14,398 nt of DNA from Oscillospiraceae bacterium (GTDB taxonomy: Bacteria; Bacillota; Clostridia; Oscillospirales; Oscillospiraceae), in assembly GCA_017646545.1 (NCBI GenBank), contig JAGCMI010000135.1, positions 1 through 14,398 of the forward strand. Reading direction: 5' to 3'. The notes beneath the pieces are model-generated. The model did not search any database. It was given only the letters and a program-made list of their open reading frames with translations, and was not told the DNA's origin. Of the stretch, positions 1-6,707 are shown piece after piece; the stretch's first letter is position 1; the number at the start of each line of letters is the position of its first letter. Both the position numbers and the translations under genes were made by a program.

Positions 1-641
1 ATATGCAGGATTTGTCCGTGATCAACGATGCCCTCGGCCCAGAAGTCAAGGGACAGGAGGTGGCATTGCATGTTTGCGGTACGGACTTCTCCATGGAGAA
101 CTGCACCCTAACATCCACGCAGGACACACTCTTTCTTGGCCCCTTGCCGCCGGATCTGATTGAACGGTATGAGGGATTCCTTCCCGACGATTTCCGTAGG
201 GGAGGGGAAATGAAGCAGCGCTTCACCAATTGCACCATCGAAGGCACCATCGATTTCATCTTTGGTTGCGGCAATGCCTTATTTGAAGGGTGCTGCATTC
301 GCTCTTTGTCGGAGACCAGAAAAGTAGGTTATGTGGCAGCCCCGGCACACAGTTTGTGTCAGAGGGAAGGATTCCTTTTCCGCAACTGCGACTTTTGTTG
401 TGAAGAAGGGGTAGAACCTGGCAGCATCTATTTGGCTCGCCCTTGGCGGGATTATGGATTGTCCCGGTTTGAAAATTGTAGCTACGCTGCCCACATTGCT
501 GCCGCTGGCTTCGATAAATGGAACAATACCCGGCGTGATCGTACTGCCCGATTCTTCGAGGAACCGGTGGTAGCCGGTCGCGTTGGCTGGATCAATGATC
601 CCCAAAGAACTCTGACTGAAAAGGCAGGGGAGAATACATGA
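1..641 (+). CDS. Pectin methylesterase (CE8), 5'-truncated by the window edge
   Basis: Hydrolyses methyl esters of galacturonate in pectin, giving polygalacturonate and methanol. Family motifs, numbered from the Met codon at position 3: GQEVAL with the oxyanion Gln18, TQDTLF with Gln40 and the acid Asp41, GTIDFIFG with the nucleophile Asp84, and YLARPW with Arg146 and Trp148. All expected catalytic residues are therefore present. The family is usually about 300 residues or more; 212 are seen and the match begins inside the beta-helix (MQDLSVIND resembles the internal family segment), so the Met at 3 is most likely internal and the real start lies upstream. The visible part has 11 cysteines and no secretion signal can be judged. 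The stop overlaps the next start (ATGA, 638-641). It leads the visible operon, which fits de-esterification before GH28 and GH105 act. Family assignment is secure; cytoplasmic location is inferred. Confidence 0.9.
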   Translation, partial: MQDLSVINDALGPEVKGQEVALHVCGTDFSMENCTLTSTQDTLFLGPLPPDLIERYEGFLPDDFRRGGEMKQRFTNCTIEGTIDFIFGCGNALFEGCCIRSLSETRKVGYVAAPAHSLCQREGFLFRNCDFCCEEGVEPGSIYLARPWRDYGLSRFENCSYAAHIAAAGFDKWNNTRRDRTARFFEEPVVAGRVGWINDPQRTLTEKAGENT

Positions 642-1228
642 ATCGTCAAATATCACTTGCCCAGTACCGAACCATCGACCTTTCTATTTTAACAGGTTTG
701 ATGGCAGTATCTCAGCTGGTGATCCATGTCGCGGTAAAAAGCTTTTATGCAGAGCAAACAGGATACATTGTATCTCCTGTGGCGGCGGTGGTGGCACTGG
801 TGATGATGCGTTGGAGTTTCTGGGCTGCGATCCCCGCGGTGCTGGGAGGCTTGATCCTCTCATTGCTCTCCGGCGGAACGGCAGAACAGATGCTAATCTA
901 TAGTGCCGGTAATTTGATTTCCATTTTGGCATGTTTCATGCTAAAACTTGTAGGTAAAGAGCGTATTCGCCAAAATGTGGTGCTGTCGCTTGCATTTGCA
1001 GTTGTCCTCCAGCTAATGATGCAGCTCGGTCGTGCCGCAATGGCCGCTCTTCTGGGGCATCCGCTGCCGGCCTGCCTAGACTTTATTACGACGGATGCCA
1101 TGTCCATTTTGTTCACCTTGGTGATCATTTGGATCGTCCGTCGGGTAGAGGGTCTGTTTGAGGACCAAAAACACTATTTGCTCCGCATTCAGCAGGGGCA
1201 ATCCGAAAAAGGGGGAGAACAGTTGTGA
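638..1228 (+). CDS. Six-helix membrane protein, ECF-transporter S-component-like
   Basis: A 196-residue, very hydrophobic protein with about six predicted membrane segments (roughly residues 14-35, 43-57, 60-78, 84-103, 112-138, 146-168) and a charged C-terminal tail (about 170-196). Length, helix number and the Gly/Ala-rich middle resemble substrate-binding S components of energy-coupling-factor transporters, but I see no diagnostic substrate motif. The start at 638 is supported by AGGGGAG at 626-632 and by ATGA overlap with the methylesterase stop. It also overlaps the next gene (GTGA, 1225-1228), so it is translationally coupled on both sides. No EcfA or EcfT is in the window. It could be a vitamin or pathway-metabolite transporter subunit, or an accessory protein of the neighbouring ABC importer. 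The membrane-protein call is strong; the S-component call is tentative. Confidence 0.6.
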   Translation: MNRQISLAQYRTIDLSILTGLMAVSQLVIHVAVKSFYAEQTGYIVSPVAAVVALVMMRWSFWAAIPAVLGGLILSLLSGGTAEQMLIYSAGNLISILACFMLKLVGKERIRQNVVLSLAFAVVLQLMMQLGRAAMAALLGHPLPACLDFITTDAMSILFTLVIIWIVRRVEGLFEDQKHYLLRIQQGQSEKGGEQL

Positions 1229-2286
1229 AAAAACCTATGGCTGGAGATTTCCTGATCTACGACAAGACCACCGGTGCTTATCGTGCTGACCCGGAACAGC
1301 TGGTCCGGGATGATGTGGAAAAGCACTATTGGCGAAATGTCGTTCGAACGGTGATCAAGGACTGGCGCCTGTACCTTATGTTGGTACCCATGATCTTGGT
1401 ATTCCTATTCTGGCGTTATTTCCCCATGTATGAGCTGCTGCGCTGTTTTAAAGTGGACGATGCAGTTAAGCCTGTTGCAGACCAGTATTTCTCCGGTTTC
1501 TATAACTTCAAGTTGTTGCTTGGCGGTGCCGGCAGCGATCAGATGTCCCTAGACTTCTGGAGAGCGTTGCGTAACACCTTCCTGTTGAGCTTCTATGGTT
1601 TGCTGTTCGGCTTCCCCATGCCCATCATTCTGGCGCTGTTCTTCAACGAGATTAAGTCTAATATCTTGAGAAGTGCATACCAGGTGATGACCTATCTCCC
1701 TAAGTTTATGTCCACCGTCGTTATGACTTCTCTGGTGACCATGCTGGTCAAGCAGGGTTCCATCACCACTGAGATGGGTATCATATCCCGGATGTTGGCA
1801 GATATTGGTTTGATCACCGAAGAAGTGGCCAATGCCGGTTTGCTGAATAACCCCGGCTTCTTCCGTGCCATCTATCAGATCAGTGGTATTTGGGAAGGCG
1901 CAGGTTACGATTCTATCGTCTACTTTGCTGCCATCATCGCCATTTCTCCCACCAGCTATGAAGCAGCTCAGATTGACGGTGCCGGTAAGATGGCCCAGAT
2001 GCGCTATGTAGTGCTGCCCGCCATTTTGTCCACCATCGTTATCATGCTGATCACCCGTATCGGCTCCCTGCTTTCCGTGGGCTACGAAAAGGTGTTGCTG
2101 CTGTACAATACCAATACCTACGTCACTGCAGACGTGGTGTCCACGTTCTCCCAGCGCTTCGGTCTGGAAAACAAGCTGACCGGCGTGGCTTCTGCTGCTG
2201 AAATGATGGGTAACTTGGTGTCCATGCTGCTGGTTATTGGTGCGAACACCATTTCCCGTAAGGCATCGGATGTATCCCTGTACTAA
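1225..2286 (+). CDS. Sugar ABC transporter permease, LplB/YtcP type
   Basis: Inner-membrane permease of a binding-protein-dependent carbohydrate importer, 353 residues. After a hydrophilic N-terminus of about 45 residues come several hydrophobic segments. The EAA loop that docks onto the ATPase is clear: EAAQIDGAGKMAQ, with Glu246 and Gly252, ending in VLPAI. The YFPMYELLRCF segment near residue 70 is typical of the LplB/YteP subgroup, which handles oligo-uronides and other complex polysaccharide fragments. The start is GTG at 1225, preceded by a GGGGGAG site at about 1211-1217, and overlaps the upstream stop by four bases. It pairs with the permease at 2299 as the two halves of one channel. 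Substrate is inferred from the pectin genes around it. The family call is firm. Confidence 0.95.
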   Translation: MKKPMAGDFLIYDKTTGAYRADPEQLVRDDVEKHYWRNVVRTVIKDWRLYLMLVPMILVFLFWRYFPMYELLRCFKVDDAVKPVADQYFSGFYNFKLLLGGAGSDQMSLDFWRALRNTFLLSFYGLLFGFPMPIILALFFNEIKSNILRSAYQVMTYLPKFMSTVVMTSLVTMLVKQGSITTEMGIISRMLADIGLITEEVANAGLLNNPGFFRAIYQISGIWEGAGYDSIVYFAAIIAISPTSYEAAQIDGAGKMAQMRYVVLPAILSTIVIMLITRIGSLLSVGYEKVLLLYNTNTYVTADVVSTFSQRFGLENKLTGVASAAEMMGNLVSMLLVIGANTISRKASDVSLY

Positions 2287-2298
2287 GGAGGCTCGGCT

Positions 2299-3189
2299 AT
2301 GAAAAGAAAACTTGAGATTACCGAGCTGATCTTTAAGGTCATCTCCTACACCTGTTTGACGGTGTTTGCACTTTGCTGTTTGTATCCCTTTGTTTATGCC
2401 ATCTCTGCTTCCATTAGTGGCCGAGAGGCAGTGGAATACAGTCGCGTGGTGCTCTTCCCCCAGCAGCTTCAGTTTGATGCTTTCTCTAGAATGTTCAATG
2501 ACAGCATGTTCTGGAATGCTTATACCAACACACTGTTTTTGACCTTCTACGGCACCATCTGGGCGCTGTTCTTCTCCATCCTGGGCGGTTACGCGCTGAG
2601 CAAGAAGCGCCTGTTGTTCCGCCGATTCTTCAATTTCTTCCTGGTGTTCACCATGTGGTTCAGCGCCGGTATTGTGCCCCAGTATTTGAACTATCTGGAT
2701 ACCCGTGATGTGTTCAATGCGATGGGTATCACCGATGATAAGTGGCTGGTGGTCATCGCCATGGGTATGGCAGCCATGAACATCATTCTGCTGCGTAATG
2801 CCTTTGAAGGTGTGCCTTCCGACATTGAGGAAGCTGCCATCGTTGATGGTGCAACGGAAATGCAGGTTCTGACCAAGGTTTACATTCCCATGAGTAAGTC
2901 CACCATCGCAACTGTAGCGCTGTTCTTCGCCATTTCCCGCTGGAACGGTTACTTCTGGGCTCGTCAGATGATCCAGAACTCCAATGAGCACCCGCTGCAG
3001 GTCTTTATCCGTCTGCGCCTGGAAGAATATACCGACCCCGAGATCATGGCTGGCTGGAACGAAAGCTACGCTTCCGACTCCGTGATCTATGCCCTGATCG
3101 TTTGCTCCATTGTGCCCATTCTGGTGATTTATCCTTTCATCCAGAAGTACTTTGCAAAGGGCGTCAATGTGGGCGGCGTGAAGGAGTAA
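2299..3189 (+). CDS. Sugar ABC transporter permease, YtcP/LplC type
   Basis: Second permease half, 296 residues, about six membrane helices. It opens with the KVISYTCLTVFALCCLYPF segment characteristic of the LplC/YtcP branch. The ATPase-docking loop is EEAAIVDGATEMQ, with Glu178, Asp183 and Gly184, followed by VYIPMSKS. Translation starts at ATG 2299, seven bases after AAGGAGG at 2285-2291, a site overlapping the previous stop codon; coupled expression with the first permease is expected. The C-terminus (YPFIQKYFAKGVNVGGVKE) is the usual ending of this branch. It forms the translocation channel with the product at 1225 and receives substrate from the lipoprotein encoded at 3266. Substrate is inferred from neighbours. 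Confidence 0.95.
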   Translation: MKRKLEITELIFKVISYTCLTVFALCCLYPFVYAISASISGREAVEYSRVVLFPQQLQFDAFSRMFNDSMFWNAYTNTLFLTFYGTIWALFFSILGGYALSKKRLLFRRFFNFFLVFTMWFSAGIVPQYLNYLDTRDVFNAMGITDDKWLVVIAMGMAAMNIILLRNAFEGVPSDIEEAAIVDGATEMQVLTKVYIPMSKSTIATVALFFAISRWNGYFWARQMIQNSNEHPLQVFIRLRLEEYTDPEIMAGWNESYASDSVIYALIVCSIVPILVIYPFIQKYFAKGVNVGGVKE

Positions 3190-3265
3190 GTATTGTATAA
3201 TAGACCGATTTTTGCGGTCAATTATAAAATGCCCCCCAAAAAAAACAATGAAAAGGAGAAAATGT
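3190..3265 (+). promoter_or_regulatory. Intergenic segment with TATAAT and a small hairpin before the binding-protein gene
   Basis: The 76 bases between the second permease and the binding-protein gene hold a perfect TATAAT (3196-3201) and directly after it a 5-bp inverted repeat, GACCG (3203-3207) and CGGTC (3215-3219), with a seven-base loop. No good -35 box lies 16-18 bases upstream of the TATAAT. It may be an internal promoter raising binding-protein output, a small processing or stabilising stem-loop, or chance. Low confidence. Confidence 0.25.
3253..3258 (+). promoter_or_regulatory. Ribosome binding site that fixes the binding-protein start
   Basis: AAGGAG at 3253-3258 lies seven bases before ATG 3266. 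This favours 3266 over an in-frame TTG at 3212 and gives a proper lipoprotein signal peptide at the N-terminus. Confidence 0.8.
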
Positions 3266-5476
3266 ATGATGAACATCAAGCGCATTCTCACGGTGGTTCT
3301 CGTGATCTGCATGCTGGCTACCTGCCTGGCAGCTTGCACTCCCCAGATCGAGATCCCCACTGACCCCACCCAGGGTACCGAGCCCACCCAGGGTATCGAG
3401 CCCACCCAGGGCACCGATCCCACCGATCCCACCGAACCCACCACTCCTGCGGTGCAGGATCTGCTGATCTTCAAGGAAGGCACTGTCCTGCGTATGGCTA
3501 CCGGTTATAACAACACCAAGACCGGTCTGTTCTTCGATGCTGAAACCGCTAAGGACGGCATCACTCTGGCTGATGGCAAAACCTACCACACCGGCGACCT
3601 GAAGCCCACTTGGGTAGAGGTTCAGAACCGTCTGGGCATGGTCTTTGAAAACAAGTGGACCGGCGCAGGCTCTGCTGAGAAGGAATTCAAGTACTGGGCT
3701 GAGCAGCTGGATCAGGTCGATATGGTCAGCGGTAACGCAACTCTGCTGAACGAGTACGGCGTTGCTGGCAAGCTGGTCGACATCGCTGAGTACCTGGATC
3801 TGATGCCTAACTTCAAGGCTTACCTGGACTCCAACCCCATCGTCCGTCTGGCTATCACTGGTAACACTGACAGCGGTGCTATCTACTTCTCTCCTTACTT
3901 CGACGGTGTTAGCGACATCGAGCGTATGCCCCTGATGCGCACCGACTGGGTTGAGAAGCTGCTCAATGGCGAAGGCGAGTTCACCGCTGCTGCTTCCGGC
4001 AAGCTGAACGCTGCTTCCTACACTCCCTACATGCCCACTTCCGGCAAGGTCACCGTTGATGTTGTCAACAAGGCCGGCACCGCTGTGGAATCCGTCACCA
4101 AGAACTATGACAAGGCTGGCAACATCATCAAGACCATGAACGACGCTCTGGCAAAGGGCGAGGTCACTGGTGTTCAGGCTGTCAACATGCTGCGTAAGTA
4201 CATCGATGAGGCTTACAACGGCTACTATGGCACCAACCGCGCTGACCTGTTCATTGGTCAGAACGCTGCTTGGGATGCTGACGAGCTGGTCGCTCTGCTG
4301 CGTTGTGTCGTGGCAAATGCTCAGACTCTGAACGGCACCGACACCGTCTTTGGTCTGTTCTCCCGTGAGGATGACAACAACCAGCGCCGTGTCGATATGT
4401 TCCGCTTTGCCGGCACTCTGTTCGGCGTCCGTGGTCTGGAGTCCCGTCAGGATTACCTGTACGTCGGTGCTGACGGCCAGCTGCACGATGCTCGTATGGA
4501 CAAGGAAACCTACGAGGCTATGGAAAGAATGAACGCCATGGTTGAGGAAGGCCTGATGTCCGCTTCCTTCGTCAATACCTCCGACGAAGACACTTCCACC
4601 ATGCTGGCCAACGACCTGGGCTTCATGCACTACGACTACAACCAGACTCAGACCATCTACAACGAGACCAAGCTCCAGGCTGGCGAGAAGTACATGGCTG
4701 TCATGGTTCCCGTTGCTCGCTGGTTCGACGGCACCAATGCCAACGGCGTTTACATGCGCTTTACTGAGTCCTGGCGTTCCGTTAAGACCGACGGTTGGGC
4801 AATCTCCATCGACGGCATCAATGGCGATCAGGACAAGCTGTACGCTGCTCTGAAGATTATTGACTTCGCTTACAGCGAAGAGGGTCAGATCCTGATGTCC
4901 TATGGTCCCGATGCATTCATCAAGACCAACTCTGACGGCTCCTATGTTACCTTCAACTTCAACGGCAAGCAGATGCCCGTCATCTCTGACGCTACCTACG
5001 CTGAGCTGTGGGAGAAGGCTTCCGGTAACTATACCAACTATGCTCGTTTCTACCTGGGCTCCACTCTGTCCTTCATGAAGAGCCAGGCCTTCGAGTATCA
5101 GTGCACGCACACCGTTGGTAAGGAAGGCGCGGGCTATATCTCCACCGCCATCGGTCTGGGCACCATTAAGCACCCCGAGCTGGCTATGACTGAGAATCCC
5201 TGGTATACCATCGTGCCCACTGTTCTGCCTCTGACTAAGGTCGAGAATGATATGATCAAGGGCTACACCGAACTGTCCAACAACTTCAACACTTCCAAGG
5301 ATAAGGTTAACTACCTGATCGACATCATCGTCGGTGGCTTCACCATCGAGAACATGGGTTCCATTGAGGAGTGCGTCAATACCGTTTCCAACACTTGGAA
5401 CGGCAACAATGCTCTGAGCATCCGTAACGACGCTTGGGAGCTGCTGAAGGAGTACTATCAGACCCTGATCAGATAA
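3266..5476 (+). CDS. Extracellular solute-binding lipoprotein of the ABC importer
   Basis: Captures oligosaccharide outside the membrane for the permeases at 1225 and 2299. From ATG 3266 it is 736 residues: basic MMNIKRIL, a hydrophobic stretch and lipobox LAAC with the lipidated Cys24. A Thr/Pro-rich spacer (about residues 32-62) with repeated T-x-P-T-Q-G units links the lipid anchor to the binding domain. The body resembles LipO/YtcQ-type binding proteins (for example VDIAEYLDLMPN, FDGVSDIERMPLMRTDW) but is longer than the usual 450-560 residues. The extra length seems to lie around residues 250-350 (near TPYMPTSG to DELVALLRC). Codon choice is strongly biased (CTG, AAC, AAG, GCT), unlike the first genes, suggesting very high expression. 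Stem-loops follow the gene. The family call is firm; pectin-oligomer specificity is inferred from context. Confidence 0.93.
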   Translation: MMNIKRILTVVLVICMLATCLAACTPQIEIPTDPTQGTEPTQGIEPTQGTDPTDPTEPTTPAVQDLLIFKEGTVLRMATGYNNTKTGLFFDAETAKDGITLADGKTYHTGDLKPTWVEVQNRLGMVFENKWTGAGSAEKEFKYWAEQLDQVDMVSGNATLLNEYGVAGKLVDIAEYLDLMPNFKAYLDSNPIVRLAITGNTDSGAIYFSPYFDGVSDIERMPLMRTDWVEKLLNGEGEFTAAASGKLNAASYTPYMPTSGKVTVDVVNKAGTAVESVTKNYDKAGNIIKTMNDALAKGEVTGVQAVNMLRKYIDEAYNGYYGTNRADLFIGQNAAWDADELVALLRCVVANAQTLNGTDTVFGLFSREDDNNQRRVDMFRFAGTLFGVRGLESRQDYLYVGADGQLHDARMDKETYEAMERMNAMVEEGLMSASFVNTSDEDTSTMLANDLGFMHYDYNQTQTIYNETKLQAGEKYMAVMVPVARWFDGTNANGVYMRFTESWRSVKTDGWAISIDGINGDQDKLYAALKIIDFAYSEEGQILMSYGPDAFIKTNSDGSYVTFNFNGKQMPVISDATYAELWEKASGNYTNYARFYLGSTLSFMKSQAFEYQCTHTVGKEGAGYISTAIGLGTIKHPELAMTENPWYTIVPTVLPLTKVENDMIKGYTELSNNFNTSKDKVNYLIDIIVGGFTIENMGSIEECVNTVSNTWNGNNALSIRNDAWELLKEYYQTLIR
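3359..3448 (+). repeat. Short in-frame tandem repeat coding for the Thr/Pro linker
   Basis: Three 18-base units (3359-3376, 3377-3394, 3395-3412) encode TDPTQG, TEPTQG and IEPTQG. They are followed by 9-base half-units encoding TDP, TDP, TEP and TTP up to 3448. The repeat forms a flexible spacer just after the lipidated cysteine of the binding protein. Such near-identical units can change copy number by slippage. Confidence 0.8.
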
Positions 5477-5492
5477 TTTCCTTCGTTGCATT

Positions 5493-5507
5493 GTCCGAAT
5501 TTCGGAC
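5493..5507 (+). other. Palindrome or short stem-loop after the binding-protein gene
   Basis: GTCCGAA (5493-5499) and TTCGGAC (5501-5507) are perfect inverted repeats around one T. As RNA this would be a 5-bp stem with a five-base loop. It is the first of a row of inverted repeats in the 5477-5612 gap and no T-tract follows it. It could also be a protein-binding palindrome in DNA. Confidence 0.45.
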
Positions 5508-5509
5508 TA

Positions 5510-5529
5510 TGTGAAGCGAAAGCTTTACA
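5510..5529 (+). other. Stem-loop with GAAA tetraloop
   Basis: Left arm 5510-5517 (TGTGAAGC) pairs with 5522-5529 (GCTTTACA) over eight pairs, one of them G-U, closed by a GAAA tetraloop (5518-5521), a stable GNRA loop in RNA. No run of T follows, so it does not look like an intrinsic terminator. Stabilisation or processing of the binding-protein mRNA is a plausible role. Confidence 0.55.
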
Positions 5530-5554
5530 CATTGGTTGATCTGTAAGATCCAAG

Positions 5555-5584
5555 ACCCTGGGGGCGGGCAACCGCCCCTGGGGT
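5555..5584 (+). other. Strong GC-rich stem-loop with GCAA tetraloop
   Basis: Left arm 5555-5567 pairs with 5572-5584 over 13 pairs (11 Watson-Crick, two G-U at 5560/5579 and 5559/5580), with a GCAA loop (5568-5571), again of the GNRA class. No T-tract follows, so termination is not expected. It sits 16 bases before the ribosome site of the next gene (5601-5607), where it could protect the upstream mRNA 3' end after processing or reduce read-through into the downstream membrane genes. Confidence 0.65.
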
Positions 5585-5612
5585 GGGATTCAGATACAAC
5601 GGGGAGGGCATT

Positions 5613-6206
5613 ATGTACAAGAAACACTTAAAACTTCAGAAATTCATTTGCTTGCTGTGCGTTGTCGCAGCGGTACTGTGCTTTGTGTATTCTCTGGGTA
5701 TCATCACTGATATTTACGAGTCTACCAAGGGCGCAATTCGTGATCCGGAGAAGCTGGATAGGACCAAAATTCCCGGAGCAGAGATCTACTATCATATGCA
5801 GGGCTTTAACAAGGAATTTGTCAGCAGAAGCCTGACAGTTCTGCTGCTTTCCTGCACGATCTTCCTAACCAACACCCATGCGCGCAGAAAGTACTACATC
5901 AGTAATTATGTGGTTATCGGCGCCTATAGTGTTGTAACCTGTGCATTCATTGGTTGGTATCATGCTCAAATTGAGGCATTCAAGCATCAGTTCCTTACCA
6001 CCATGGATTTCGAAGCAATGAGAGAGTATTCCGAAATGTGGGGTACCCCCTATGTAGACAACACCAATTTGCTGGACTTCCACTATTGGGTTGCCGGCCT
6101 GGCCATCGTGTCCGTTGTGGCGCTGCTGGGCAATATGATTTGGAAAATTATTCTGGTGCGCAATGAAAAGAAGCTGATTAAAGCAGGGGAGGAGGCAGCC
6201 GTATGA
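5613..6206 (+). CDS. Unrecognised four-helix membrane protein A
   Basis: I do not recognise this family. From ATG 5613, chosen because GGGGAGG at 5601-5607 lies five bases upstream and the alternative GTG at 5583 falls inside a stem-loop, the product is 197 residues. About four membrane segments are visible (roughly 10-30, 72-88, 98-118, 160-182). The loops after helices 1 and 3 (about residues 31-70 and 120-155) are long, hydrophilic and probably outside; the short basic middle loop (HARRKYY) and the Lys-rich C-terminus are probably inside. No EAA permease loop, signal peptide or enzyme motif is seen. Its stop overlaps the next start (ATGA, 6203-6206). Position next to an ATPase gene and inside the importer operon suggests an accessory role in transport, but this is inference. 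Confidence 0.85.
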   Translation: MYKKHLKLQKFICLLCVVAAVLCFVYSLGIITDIYESTKGAIRDPEKLDRTKIPGAEIYYHMQGFNKEFVSRSLTVLLLSCTIFLTNTHARRKYYISNYVVIGAYSVVTCAFIGWYHAQIEAFKHQFLTTMDFEAMREYSEMWGTPYVDNTNLLDFHYWVAGLAIVSVVALLGNMIWKIILVRNEKKLIKAGEEAAV

Positions 6207-6694
6207 CGCAGAACGACCTGTTTATCAAAAGAGACCGTATGCGCTACACCAAGGACAGTTTGTCCTCCGGTCTTGTGCTGCTTGCCATCGTGTTTAATGT
6301 GCTTTACTTTATCAGCATCTATCAGTCCGATGTGGGTAATTACTACTATACCTGGTTCATCGGCGCATCTGTGATTTATAATTTGCTGTTCCTGCTGATT
6401 GCATTCCTGATCTCCCAGGGTGTCAAAAACCGGAAGACCGGTTACGGTGCAACATTGCTGATTATTGGCCTGTTGCAGATCGGCCGTATCTTCTATCTGC
6501 CCACGAAGGCACACGAAGCTATGATTCTCATCGGTGGTGAGGAACTGGCTGTTATGAGCAATGGACAGTACGCCTACGTGGTGTTCTGTCTGATCGCTTC
6601 CGCCGTTTGCTGTGTGGTGGCCGCTGTGACCAGCCATATCAGCAATAACCAGCTTGCACAGCACATGCGTGAGCTGGAGAAAAAATCCGCTTGA
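6203..6694 (+). CDS. Unrecognised four-helix membrane protein B
   Basis: A 163-residue membrane protein that I cannot assign to a family. It has a polar N-terminus (about 20 residues, several Lys/Arg), then four hydrophobic segments (about 20-42, 48-70, 80-97, 122-147), and a charged C-terminal tail (QLAQHMRELEKKSA). The loop between helices 2 and 3 is short and basic (SQGVKNRKTGYG), consistent with both ends in the cytoplasm. A purine-rich ribosome site (GGGGAGGAGG, about 6186-6195) and the ATGA overlap with gene A support the start and imply fixed stoichiometry with it. The ATPase gene follows after 13 bases. No EAA loop is visible, so it is not an ordinary ABC permease. Confidence 0.85.
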   Translation: MTQNDLFIKRDRMRYTKDSLSSGLVLLAIVFNVLYFISIYQSDVGNYYYTWFIGASVIYNLLFLLIAFLISQGVKNRKTGYGATLLIIGLLQIGRIFYLPTKAHEAMILIGGEELAVMSNGQYAYVVFCLIASAVCCVVAAVTSHISNNQLAQHMRELEKKSA

Positions 6695-6707
6695 GAGGTG
6701 GGATACT

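Noticed and set aside
1549..3483. 644-codon antisense open frame across both permeases
   Set aside because: Same shadow effect; its repetitive Val-Gly-Ser start is the complement of the Thr/Pro linker repeat. The sense frames have clear family motifs.
3218..5491. 757-codon open frame antisense to the binding-protein gene
   Set aside because: Low-complexity translation rich in Val, Gly, Gln and His, with no ribosome site or domain. It arises because the biased codons of the sense gene rarely read as stops on the other strand.
5511..5524. Possible CcpA (cre) operator overlapping the GAAA stem-loop
   Set aside because: Only the central CG and some A positions fit; the outer T-G and the final C-A are mismatched, so the hairpin explains the symmetry better.
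5583..5612. Upstream GTG start for membrane protein A
   Set aside because: The codon lies in the arm of the GCAA stem-loop and has no ribosome site, whereas ATG 5613 has GGGGAGG at the right distance.
6428..6443. Perfect 6-bp inverted repeat (AACCGG / CCGGTT) within membrane protein B
   Set aside because: Short, in coding sequence, with no T-tract; expected by chance in a window of this size.
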